5,873 nucleotides of DNA from the NCBI GenBank assembly GCA_011051475.1, contig DRLE01000045.1, forward strand, positions 1 to 5,873, in the 5' to 3' direction. The translations under genes and the position numbers were made by a program. Below, piece by piece: positions 1 through 5,643 of the stretch. Numbering within the stretch: position 1 is the stretch's first letter; each line of letters opens with the position of its first letter. The stretch comes from Gammaproteobacteria bacterium (GTDB lineage: Bacteria; Pseudomonadota; Gammaproteobacteria; SZUA-229). A model generated the notes under the pieces. The model saw only the letters and a list, made by a program, of their open reading frames with translations. It did not search any database and was not told the origin of the DNA.

Positions 1-19
1 CCCCTATGTTCAACTGTTA

Positions 20-1297
20 TTACCTGACTTTGAAATCGCCAAGTTTTTTCCGTACCAGTACATTCTTGAGTTGAACGTACTTCGGCATGCCGTCTTTGCC
101 ATAAGGCGGGTAATCTTCACCGGCAATCAGGGGCTCCAGGTAATCACGGCATTTCCGGGTGATACCGAAACCATCCTTGCTGATGAAGCCCTTGGGCATC
201 ATTTTTTCGACGTTGGCGACGCGTGCCAGCTTGGCCTCACCAATCTTCCAGCGGTAGGGCTTGTTGGATATACGTTTGATGGTCGGCATGACCGAGTTCT
301 TGCCCTGCAATGCCAGTTCCACGGCGGCCTTGCCCATGGCGTAGGCCTGCTCGACATCAGACTTTGAGGCAATGTGGCGTGCTGCACGTTGCAGGTAGTC
401 AGCCACCGCCCAGTGGTACTTGAAGCCAAGCTTGTCGCGAATCAGGCCGGCGATAACCGGTGCCACGCCGCCCAGCTGCGCATGACCGAAGGCGTCTTTC
501 AGACCCTGGTCGGCAAGGAAGTTGCCGGAGCGATCCTGCAAGCCTTCGGATACAACAATCGAGCAGTAGCCATACTGTTTGACCTTGTCCTTGACCAGTT
601 TCAGGAACCGGGTCTGACTGAATTTTACTTCCGGGAACAGGATCACGATAGGCAGATCACAGTTCTCGGTGGCGGCCATGCCGCCGGCAGCGGCAATCCA
701 GCCGGCGTGGCGCCCCATGACTTCCAGTACAAAAATCTTGGTCGACGTAGCGCACATGGAGGCAACATCAAAGCTGGCCTCGCGGGTGGACACTGCAATG
801 TACTTGGCAACTGAACCAAAGCCCGGGCAGTTATCGGTAATCGGCAGGTCATTGTCCACGGTCTTGGGTACGTGAATCGCCTGGATGGGATAGCCCGTTG
901 CCTTGGACAGCTGCGAGACCTTCAGGCAAGTATCAGCAGAATCACCACCACCGTTATAAAAGAAGTAGCCGATGTTATGGGCGGCAAAAACTTCGATCAG
1001 GCGTTCGTATTCACGCTTGTTGGCTTCCAGGCTCTTCATTTTGTAACGGCAGGAGCCGAAAGCGCCGGAAGGTGTATGGCGCAGTGCGGCAATGGCACGC
1101 GCAGATTCCTTGCCGGTATCGATGAGGTCTTCGGTCAGTGCCCCGATAATACCGTTGCGGCCGGCGAATACCTTGCCGATCTTGTTCGGGTGCTTACGCG
1201 CCGTCTCGATTACGCCGCAGGCGCTGGCGTTGATAACGGCGGTTACGCCACCCGACTGGGCGTAAAACGCGTTTTTCTTTTCTGTGGATCGTGCCAT
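20..1297 (-). CDS. pfp: Pyrophosphate-dependent 6-phosphofructokinase (PPi-PFK)
   Basis: Predicted to catalyse reversible transfer of phosphate from PPi to fructose 6-phosphate, giving fructose 1,6-bisphosphate in the cytosol, for glycolysis or gluconeogenesis. The 425-residue product starts with the PFK nucleotide/PPi loop (QSGGVTAVINAS, about residues 14-25). The phosphoryl-donor motif reads GGGDS (116-120), with Asp119 where ATP-using enzymes carry Gly. PKTVDND (144-150) has Lys145 and the catalytic Asp148. In this family the Asp plus Lys pair marks PPi use and blocks ATP. MGRHAGW (194-200) and SEG (250-252) are the sugar-phosphate-binding motifs. The reading frame extends upstream to an ATG at 1360, but ATG 1297 is preferred: it has an AGGAG site 9 nt upstream, and the PFK fold begins soon after it. 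The gene lies 43 nt behind a small hypothetical gene on the same strand, probably in one transcript. The stop is TAA at 20-22. Function is confident from motifs; the symbol follows common usage. Confidence 0.95.
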   Translation of the reverse strand: MARSTEKKNAFYAQSGGVTAVINASACGVIETARKHPNKIGKVFAGRNGIIGALTEDLIDTGKESARAIAALRHTPSGAFGSCRYKMKSLEANKREYERLIEVFAAHNIGYFFYNGGGDSADTCLKVSQLSKATGYPIQAIHVPKTVDNDLPITDNCPGFGSVAKYIAVSTREASFDVASMCATSTKIFVLEVMGRHAGWIAAAGGMAATENCDLPIVILFPEVKFSQTRFLKLVKDKVKQYGYCSIVVSEGLQDRSGNFLADQGLKDAFGHAQLGGVAPVIAGLIRDKLGFKYHWAVADYLQRAARHIASKSDVEQAYAMGKAAVELALQGKNSVMPTIKRISNKPYRWKIGEAKLARVANVEKMMPKGFISKDGFGITRKCRDYLEPLIAGEDYPPYGKDGMPKYVQLKNVLVRKKLGDFKVR

Positions 1298-1306
1298 GTC
1301 AAAGTA

Positions 1307-1311
1307 CTCCT
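1307..1311 (-). promoter_or_regulatory. Shine-Dalgarno site deciding the pfp start
   Basis: Read on the minus strand this is AGGAG, followed by a 9-nt spacer and ATG at 1297. It supports the 425-residue form of Pfp over the 446-residue form from ATG 1360. The 1360 start would also overlap the end of the upstream hypothetical gene. Confidence 0.75.
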
Positions 1312-1340
1312 GAAACGTTTTATCAAATTCGGAGGTGTTG

Positions 1341-1688
1341 TCAGCCGGCTTCGCCGGCATCCTTCACCTGCTGATCAGCCTGGACCTGAAGCAGGGTGAC
1401 GACACATTCAGTCAGGTCATCGTATTCATCACGGCCGGTACCGTACATCTGGTGTACGCGGTAAAAAAACTGGCAACGGTATCGGTTGTCACCGGTTTTG
1501 GCTATGACGAAGTGGCAGCCCTCGACTTCCCAGTAGGCAGCCGGACAGGTGCTCAGTTCGGTACGGGAGAGATCAAGACGCAGCTCCGTTTCCGCCAGCT
1601 GAACGTCTGGCGCTTCGCCATAACGTTCCTGCAATGTGGACTTGATAATCCACAAGTCGTTATCGGAGAAATCGGGAACCCGGTTCAT
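1341..1688 (-). CDS. Conserved-looking hypothetical protein upstream of pfp
   Basis: A 115-residue soluble protein with no signal peptide or membrane segment. I do not recognise a characterised family. It begins MNRVPDFSDNDLWIIKSTL. The most distinctive stretch is around residues 68-94 (YRCQFFYRVHQMYGTG, then EYDDLTECVV), rich in aromatic residues with three cysteines in the second half. It resembles uncharacterised proteins that I recall being encoded beside PPi-dependent phosphofructokinase in other proteobacteria; this is memory, not a search. Start choice is uncertain. An in-frame ATG at 1751 would add 21 residues, and neither start has a strong Shine-Dalgarno site. ATG 1688 is preferred because the protein then opens with a compact polar segment. 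It ends 43 nt before pfp on the same strand, so co-expression and a role linked to Pfp or PPi metabolism are plausible but unproven. Confidence 0.7.
   Translation of the reverse strand: MNRVPDFSDNDLWIIKSTLQERYGEAPDVQLAETELRLDLSRTELSTCPAAYWEVEGCHFVIAKTGDNRYRCQFFYRVHQMYGTGRDEYDDLTECVVTLLQVQADQQVKDAGEAG
1344..1358 (-). other. GC-rich hairpin at the hypothetical gene/pfp junction
   Basis: Perfect inverted repeat GCCGGC-TTC-GCCGGC (6-bp stem, 3-nt loop) covering the last codons of the upstream hypothetical gene, just before its stop. No T-run follows on the minus strand, so it is not a standard Rho-independent terminator. It could set the expression ratio of the two genes or stabilise a processed mRNA end, or it may simply reflect GC-rich coding sequence. 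Confidence 0.35.
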
Positions 1689-1939
1689 AATTTGGTGCTT
1701 TTTAATCTCTGCGAGCTTCGAAAAGGCGCCCAAGCATAGAGCATAAAGCAATGAAATTCAGGTGCTTTGTTTGACTTGAGGCTTGTAGGGGCGGTAGCTT
1801 AATCACTATGCGGTGTTTCGGCGACGAAAACTATTGTATGTCCCTATGAAAAAACTTTTATTGGTCAAAGCTTCCCGGAAGGCGTCGGTTAGCTGAAAAA
1901 TGTAATAAAAATCAATGACACAGCGAGTGTGAGAGGACT
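1689..1939. promoter_or_regulatory. Divergent intergenic region between the pfp and adk units
   Basis: 251 nt separate two oppositely oriented units, so promoters for both are expected here. On the plus strand the best-spaced weak pair I see is TTGTAT (1834-1839), 17 nt, TTTATT (1857-1862). Another -10-like box, TGTAAT (1901-1906), has no good -35. TTGACT (1771-1776) is a good -35-like box with only poor -10 partners. On the minus strand TACAAT (complement of 1830-1835) resembles a -10 but lacks a clear -35. A small dyad CTTCC-C-GGAAG lies at 1871-1881, and a 5-bp stem with a GNRA-type GCGA loop lies at 1816-1829. No open frame of note or RNA gene was recognised. Individual boxes are weak; the regional call rests mainly on gene orientation. 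Confidence 0.5.
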
Positions 1940-3133
1940 ATGAGGATTGTGCTACTGGGAGCGCCCGGGTGCGGAAAAGGCACGCAGGGACATCGACTGG
2001 CGAAGCAATACCGGATTCCCGAGATATCCACCGGCGATCTATTGCGCGAGGCAGTGGCCGCCGGTACGTCGCTCGGCAAGGCCGCCAAGGCGGTCATGGA
2101 TGCAGGCCAGCTGGTTTCGGACGAAATCGTCCTCGGTGTCATTCGCGAGCGATTGTCACGCAGTGATGCCAGTAAGGGTTTCATTCTGGATGGTTTTCCA
2201 CGAAATCTTGCCCAGGCCGAGCAGCTCGATGAATTGCTCGGGCAGCTGGATTTGCCCATTGATCTGGCGTTACTCATCGATGTGGATGTCGATACCATCA
2301 TGCAACGCCTGTTCGGGCGCCGCAGCTGCGTCTCCTGCGGCGCCAGCTATAACATTTTTTACGCACCGCCGAAGATGGACGGTCGCTGTGATGAGTGTGG
2401 TGGCCGCCTGCGTCGCCGTTCGGACGATAACGAGGAAACGATCGGAAATCGCCTGCGTATTTATGAATTGCAGACTATGCTGGTGGTTGAGTATTACCGC
2501 GAGCAGGGGTTATTGCGCCAGGTTCAGGGTATTGGTGAGCCGGACGACGTGTTCCGCGCCGTACTCAAGGTGGTGGAAGAGACGAAGAAATTACTGGCCA
2601 GCCGTGACCGCTCGGCGACGATACGCCGCGTCGTGGCGCGCAAGCTGCAGGAACAGCGTGATGGGGATACTGCGGCGAAGGACACGGTGCCAGCACCGGT
2701 GGTGGTTAACAAGGTAGTGAAAAAAACAGCGGTCGCTAAAAAGCCGGTGGCGAAAAAGAAAGTAACCAGCAAAAAGGTTGCCGGCAAGACAGCCACAAAG
2801 AAAAAGGCGGTGGCAAAGAAGACGGTGGTAAAAAAAGCAAAAGTGAAGACTGCCAAAAATTCAGCCACCAAAAAGAAACTGACCAGCAAGAAACCGGTGG
2901 CAAAGAAGCCAGCGGTAAAAAAGAAAACCGTCAGCAAGAAGGTTGCCGCGAAAAAGAAAGCGGTCAATAAAAAGACGGCAAAAAAATCACCGGTACGCAA
3001 AAAGTCTGCGGGCAGCAAAGCTGTACCTGCTGACAGGAAGAAGGTTATCAGCAAAAAAACGTCAGTCAAAAAGAAAGCTGTTGCAAAGAAGAAGGCCGTT
3101 GCAAAGAAGAAGGCTGCCCGCAAGCGGCGCTGA
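1940..3133 (+). CDS. adk: Adenylate kinase with zinc-type lid and long lysine-rich histone H1-like tail
   Basis: Residues 1-220 are a complete long-form adenylate kinase (ATP + AMP to and from 2 ADP, cytosolic). They hold the P-loop GAPGCGKGT (7-15), the AMP-binding start STGDLLR (30-36), FILDGFPR (81-88), and a lid with four cysteines at 130, 133, 150 and 153 (CVSC...CDEC), the Zn-binding arrangement, followed by DDNEETIGNRL (162-172). Typical long-form Adk ends near 215 residues. Here a polar linker (about 221-257) leads to a 140-residue tail (258-397) with 57 Lys, 5 Arg and one Asp, otherwise mainly Ala, Val, Thr, Ser and Pro, in AVAKKK/KKTVVKK-like repeats. The frame is continuous from ATG to TGA. 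GAGAGGA sits only 2-3 nt before the ATG, a tight spacing. The tail resembles the H1-like ends of AlgP or PhaF and probably binds a polyanion (DNA, RNA or polyphosphate). It heads the plus-strand series containing both PPK2 genes. Confidence 0.95.
   Translation: MRIVLLGAPGCGKGTQGHRLAKQYRIPEISTGDLLREAVAAGTSLGKAAKAVMDAGQLVSDEIVLGVIRERLSRSDASKGFILDGFPRNLAQAEQLDELLGQLDLPIDLALLIDVDVDTIMQRLFGRRSCVSCGASYNIFYAPPKMDGRCDECGGRLRRRSDDNEETIGNRLRIYELQTMLVVEYYREQGLLRQVQGIGEPDDVFRAVLKVVEETKKLLASRDRSATIRRVVARKLQEQRDGDTAAKDTVPAPVVVNKVVKKTAVAKKPVAKKKVTSKKVAGKTATKKKAVAKKTVVKKAKVKTAKNSATKKKLTSKKPVAKKPAVKKKTVSKKVAAKKKAVNKKTAKKSPVRKKSAGSKAVPADRKKVISKKTSVKKKAVAKKKAVAKKKAARKRR
2711..3130 (+). repeat. Low-complexity Lys/Ala-coding tract (H1-like tail of Adk)
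   Basis: A purine-rich, A-rich coding tract of imperfect AAA/AAG-rich repeats encoding residues 258-397 of the Adk fusion. Composition differs sharply from the adk core, as expected for a lysine-rich disordered region. Recurrent units include KKPVAKK (267-273 and 317-323), TSKK (276-279 and 315-318) and AVAKKK (380-385), with AVAKKKA repeated at 386-392. Such tracts expand and contract easily, so tail length probably varies among relatives. Confidence 0.85.
3080..3115 (+). repeat. Two tandem copies of an 18-bp unit near the 3' end of adk
   Basis: GTTGCAAAGAAGAAGGCC (3080-3097) is followed directly by a copy differing only in the last base (3098-3115). Each encodes VAKKKA. Near identity at synonymous positions suggests recent duplication by slippage, so this end of the tail looks evolutionarily active. 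Confidence 0.85.
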
Positions 3134-3175
3134 GAGTTACCTGGCTGACGTATTGAAAGATTGCAGTTGTTGAAA

Positions 3176-3709
3176 ATGAGTGTTGGAAAATTACACGACA
3201 GTCTCTGGTCATGGCTGCAGCAATGCCTGCTGAGGCGTGCGCCACAAGATGACCCGGTTTCCTACCGGGCATTGATGCAGGCCCTGTCAGGTTATGTGCT
3301 GGTTGACCTGGTGCAGGTCAGCGCGAGTTCCGGCCCGGGTGTTTCACTTGGCATGACCTTGTTCGATGTTCTGCTCATGGTGGTTTTCGCCTGGGTTATA
3401 TTGCGTGTTACAGGGAAAACACAGCGTTTTGTGCAGACGCTGACGTCACTGGCCGGAACCGGCATGATACTTGGGCTGGCAGCACTCCCGCTGGTGCAAC
3501 TGGCGGCCAGCGCACACCGTAATAATGAGCCCATGACCGATCTGGTGCTTGGGTGGCTGATGCTGCTGGTGTGGGGCATCAGTGTTCAGGCGCATATTTT
3601 TCGTCACGCATTGTCGGTGCGTTTCGGCACGGGTTTGATGCTGGCTGGCCTGCATACCGCACTGGCTATCGGCTTGATTGAAACGCTGTTTCCACAGGCA
3701 CAGGGCTGA
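3176..3709 (+). CDS. Small multi-pass inner-membrane protein of unknown function
   Basis: A 177-residue protein I do not recognise. Hydrophobic stretches at about residues 34-50, 60-78, 91-111, 121-140 and 151-172 suggest four or five membrane helices. The N-terminus (MSVGKLHDSLWSWLQQ) is amphipathic and is followed by a charged segment (RRAPQDDP, 20-27). Short polar loops contain GKTQR (80-84) and HRNNEP (114-119). No catalytic motif or transport signature is evident. ATG 3176 is preferred. An in-frame TTG at 3161 would add five residues, but neither start has a strong Shine-Dalgarno site. The gene lies 42 nt after adk and 35 nt before the first PPK2 start, which fits co-transcription. It might anchor or serve the phosphate/nucleotide enzymes around it, but that is guilt by association only. 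Confidence 0.75.
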   Translation: MSVGKLHDSLWSWLQQCLLRRAPQDDPVSYRALMQALSGYVLVDLVQVSASSGPGVSLGMTLFDVLLMVVFAWVILRVTGKTQRFVQTLTSLAGTGMILGLAALPLVQLAASAHRNNEPMTDLVLGWLMLLVWGISVQAHIFRHALSVRFGTGLMLAGLHTALAIGLIETLFPQAQG

Positions 3710-3715
3710 ACCCTG
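3701..3715 (+). other. Small hairpin over the stop codon of the membrane-protein gene
   Basis: CAGGG-CTGAA-CCCTG forms a 5-bp stem whose loop contains the TGA stop. It is followed by CCCTGG, not a T-run, so it is not a convincing terminator. It may be a minor mRNA structure between two cistrons. Confidence 0.25.
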
Positions 3716-3732
3716 CCCTGGTCTATGGGTAT

Positions 3733-3738
3733 AAGGTG
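3733..3738 (+). promoter_or_regulatory. Shine-Dalgarno site deciding the first PPK2 start
   Basis: AAGGTG lies 6 nt before ATG 3745 (8 nt counted from AAGG). Two further in-frame starts, GTG 3736 and ATG 3739, overlap or immediately follow this site and are too close to use it. ATG 3745 (MSEKKKMD...) is therefore the likeliest start. Confidence 0.7.
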
Positions 3739-3744
3739 ATGAAC

Positions 3745-4536
3745 ATGTCTGAAAAGAAGAAAATGGATCGTAAAGATTACGAGAAAGCCCTGTTCGAACT
3801 CCAGCTTGAGTTGGTGAAACTGCAGGAATGGGTGCGGCATGAAGGGCTTAAAGTCGTGGTTATTTTCGAAGGGCGCGATGCTGCCGGAAAAGGCGGTGTG
3901 ATCAAGCGTATAACCCAGCACCTGAATCCTCGTGTTTGTCGTATCGTGGCCTTGCCTGCGCCGACAGAACGAGAGAAAAGCCAGTGGTATTTTCAGCGTT
4001 ACATCACGCATTTGCCCGCAAAGGGTGAAATCGTACTGTTCGATCGCAGCTGGTATAACCGCGCAGGCGTTGAGCGGGTCATGGGCTTCTGTACAGATGA
4101 CGAATACGAGGAGTTTCTGCGTTCCTGCCCCGAATTTGAGCGCATGCTGGTACGTTCCGGGATCACGCTGATCAAATACTGGTTTTCCATTTCTGACGAG
4201 GAGCAGGAGCGGCGTTTCCAGAGCCGTTTGAAGGAGCCTCATAAACGCTGGAAACTCAGCCCTATCGATATAGAATCCCGTGCGCGCTGGGTTGAATACT
4301 CTAAAGCCAAGGATGAAATGTTTTCCTACACCGATATCAAACAGGCTCCCTGGTATGTGGTGAAATCGGATGTTAAAAAACTTGCACGCCTTAACTGTAT
4401 TTCACACCTGTTGAGCATGATTCCATACGAGGATATGACGCCGGAAGCGATTGAACTGCCGAAACGGCAGGAAGGGCACAGCTATGTACGGCCACCCCTG
4501 TCGGATCAGACCTTTGTGCCGGAAAAGTTTCCCTGA
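3745..4536 (+). CDS. ppk2: Polyphosphate kinase 2 (PPK2), one-domain, first paralogue
   Basis: Predicted to transfer phosphate between polyphosphate and nucleotides in the cytosol. One-domain enzymes of this type mostly phosphorylate ADP (or GDP) to the triphosphate at the expense of polyphosphate (class I). The 263-residue product has a Walker A loop FEGRDAAGKGG (41-51, Lys49), the conserved TEREKSQWYFQRYI block (74-87), Walker B VLFDRSWYNRAGVERVMGF (97-115, Asp100), and a lid KRWKLSPIDIESRARW (167-182). Length and the NRAGVERVMGFC wording match class I enzymes as I recall them from Pseudomonas and rhizobia. Nucleotide preference cannot be fixed by eye, so AMP activity is not excluded. The short lysine-rich N-terminus is ordinary. 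It sits in the same orientation as adk and directly before a second PPK2, suggesting a polyphosphate-driven nucleotide recharging group. Confidence 0.93.
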   Translation: MSEKKKMDRKDYEKALFELQLELVKLQEWVRHEGLKVVVIFEGRDAAGKGGVIKRITQHLNPRVCRIVALPAPTEREKSQWYFQRYITHLPAKGEIVLFDRSWYNRAGVERVMGFCTDDEYEEFLRSCPEFERMLVRSGITLIKYWFSISDEEQERRFQSRLKEPHKRWKLSPIDIESRARWVEYSKAKDEMFSYTDIKQAPWYVVKSDVKKLARLNCISHLLSMIPYEDMTPEAIELPKRQEGHSYVRPPLSDQTFVPEKFP

Positions 4537-4641
4537 TAGTGCAGTAGCGTGGCGCCGGGCTGATCCATATCAACGCCATACGGGGGGCTTCCTGCTAGTA
4601 TCACAGCAGTACTTGTATCCCCGCATGATGAAGGTGTACGC
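4537..4641 (+). other. 105-nt spacer between the two PPK2 genes
   Basis: No coding sequence or RNA gene was recognised. A short inverted repeat CTGCT-(8 nt)-AGCAG is present in the middle of the spacer, without a T-run. AAGG (4631-4634) provides the ribosome-binding site for the second PPK2. A separate weak promoter here is possible, but none stands out. Confidence 0.4.
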
Positions 4642-5643
4642 ATGACAGAAAATCAGACTGACCCGGAAACTCACCAACCTGAAACCCTGTCCGACAATGT
4701 CGAGCAGCTTGCTGTGGCGCGTGACAGCAAGCTCAGGCATGCCAGCCTGACGCAGCAGCTGGAACAGGAACTGGAAGTCCTGGAGAAAGAACTGGGCGAG
4801 ACGACGGATCTGGAGCAGGAACTCGAACCGTTAACGATCAAGGCTATGAAGGAAAAAGCGTTGCGCCGTTTTCTTCGCGAGGAAGAACTCAAGCCTTTCC
4901 AGGCAGAGCTGATCAGGATGCAGCAATACCTCGAAGCCAACGGAACCCGGATGATTATCCTGTTCGAAGGCCGCGATGCAGCGGGCAAGGGCGGGACCAT
5001 ACGCCGGGTGACCCGTTACATGAATGAAAAACACTACCGTGTCGTGGCGCTGGGCAAACCCACCGAGCATGAGAAGACCCAGTGGTATTTTCAGAAGTAT
5101 ATTCAACAGTTTCCACGCGGTGGTGAAGTGGTGCTATTTGACCGTAGCTGGTACAACCGGGCGATGGTTGAGCCGGTATTCGGGTTTTGCAGTGACAAGG
5201 ACTACAAGAATTTTATGCGTGGTGTTGACGGATTCGAAAAGGATCTGGTGCGCCAGGGGACTATTCTGGTCAAGCTGTATTTCAGTGTCACCCGGGAAGA
5301 ACAGGCACGACGATTCGAGCGGCGCAAGGTGGACGCGTTGCGGCAGTGGAAGTTGAGCGAGGTGGATTTACAGGCCCAGGAACGCTGGGATGATTTCACT
5401 AATGTAAAATATGAAATGCTGAAAAAAACCCACACAACACATGCACCGTGGAAAATTATCCGTTCCAACGACAAGCACCAGGCGCGACTGAACGCCATGA
5501 AGGTTATTCTGAATTCGGTTCCCTACGACCGTCTCGACCAGGAGCTGGATTTTGTCCCTGACCCGGGCATTGTCATTTCCGGTGCCAGGGAGCTGGAGAA
5601 AATGGAAGCACAGCGACTGCGCGGCGGGAAATTCCTCGCCTAG
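4642..5643 (+). CDS. Polyphosphate kinase 2 (PPK2), second paralogue with N-terminal coiled-coil extension
   Basis: A 333-residue PPK2 paralogue, expected to phosphorylate nucleotides from polyphosphate or run the reverse reaction. The catalytic domain starts near residue 75: Walker A FEGRDAAGKGG (108-118, Lys116), TEHEKTQWYFQKYI (141-154), Walker B VLFDRSWYNRAMVEPVFGF (164-182, Asp167), and a lid RQWKLSEVDLQAQERW (234-249). Compared with the first paralogue it carries AMVEPVF in place of AGVERVM after Walker B, so it belongs to a different subgroup and may differ in nucleotide or direction preference. Residues 1-30 are acidic and polar. Residues about 37-62 (QQLEQELEVLEKELGE...LEQELE) are Leu/Glu-rich and probably form a coiled coil. 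Extended PPK2 enzymes of over 300 residues are known in Pseudomonas. AAGG at 4631-4634 lies 7 nt before the ATG. The stop is TAG. ppk2 would be the family symbol, left blank to avoid duplication. Confidence 0.92.
   Translation: MTENQTDPETHQPETLSDNVEQLAVARDSKLRHASLTQQLEQELEVLEKELGETTDLEQELEPLTIKAMKEKALRRFLREEELKPFQAELIRMQQYLEANGTRMIILFEGRDAAGKGGTIRRVTRYMNEKHYRVVALGKPTEHEKTQWYFQKYIQQFPRGGEVVLFDRSWYNRAMVEPVFGFCSDKDYKNFMRGVDGFEKDLVRQGTILVKLYFSVTREEQARRFERRKVDALRQWKLSEVDLQAQERWDDFTNVKYEMLKKTHTTHAPWKIIRSNDKHQARLNAMKVILNSVPYDRLDQELDFVPDPGIVISGARELEKMEAQRLRGGKFLA

Noticed and set aside
1298..1360. Upstream extension of Pfp (MPAKPADNTSEFDK...)
   Set aside because: In frame but contains the real ribosome-binding site at 1307-1311 and overlaps the upstream gene's stop. 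The PFK domain does not need it.
872..1399. Plus-strand open frame of 175 codons, and a similar one at 374-814
   Set aside because: Antisense to Pfp motifs on the minus strand, with no family resemblance.
2524..3123. Long minus-strand open frame rich in Phe/Thr/Ala, superficially like a membrane protein
   Set aside because: It is the exact antisense of the Lys-rich tail: AAG/AAA codons read backwards give Phe/Leu. The repetitive FFFATAFF pattern has no real transmembrane design or ribosome-binding site, and Adk on the plus strand is certain.
2711..3130. A separate histone H1-like gene joined to adk by sequencing error
   Set aside because: The frame is uninterrupted through a plausible linker (residues 221-257), and no alternative start with a Shine-Dalgarno site precedes the tail. 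A true fusion is the simpler reading.
2711..3130. CRISPR array or minisatellite
   Set aside because: Repeats are imperfect, lysine-codon-driven and in frame. There are no constant repeats with unique spacers of regular length.
2943..3173. Plus-strand +1-frame open reading frame in the adk tail
   Set aside because: Arg/Lys-rich by-product of A-rich repeat DNA. No ribosome-binding site, and fully inside adk apart from its last codons.
3701..3715. Rho-independent terminator after the membrane-protein gene
   Set aside because: Stem is only 5 bp and no T-tract follows. Better regarded as a minor hairpin.
3604..4242. 212-codon minus-strand open frame
   Set aside because: Lies antisense to the membrane protein end and the PPK2 catalytic motifs, with no recognisable domain. 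It is a shadow of a confidently identified gene.
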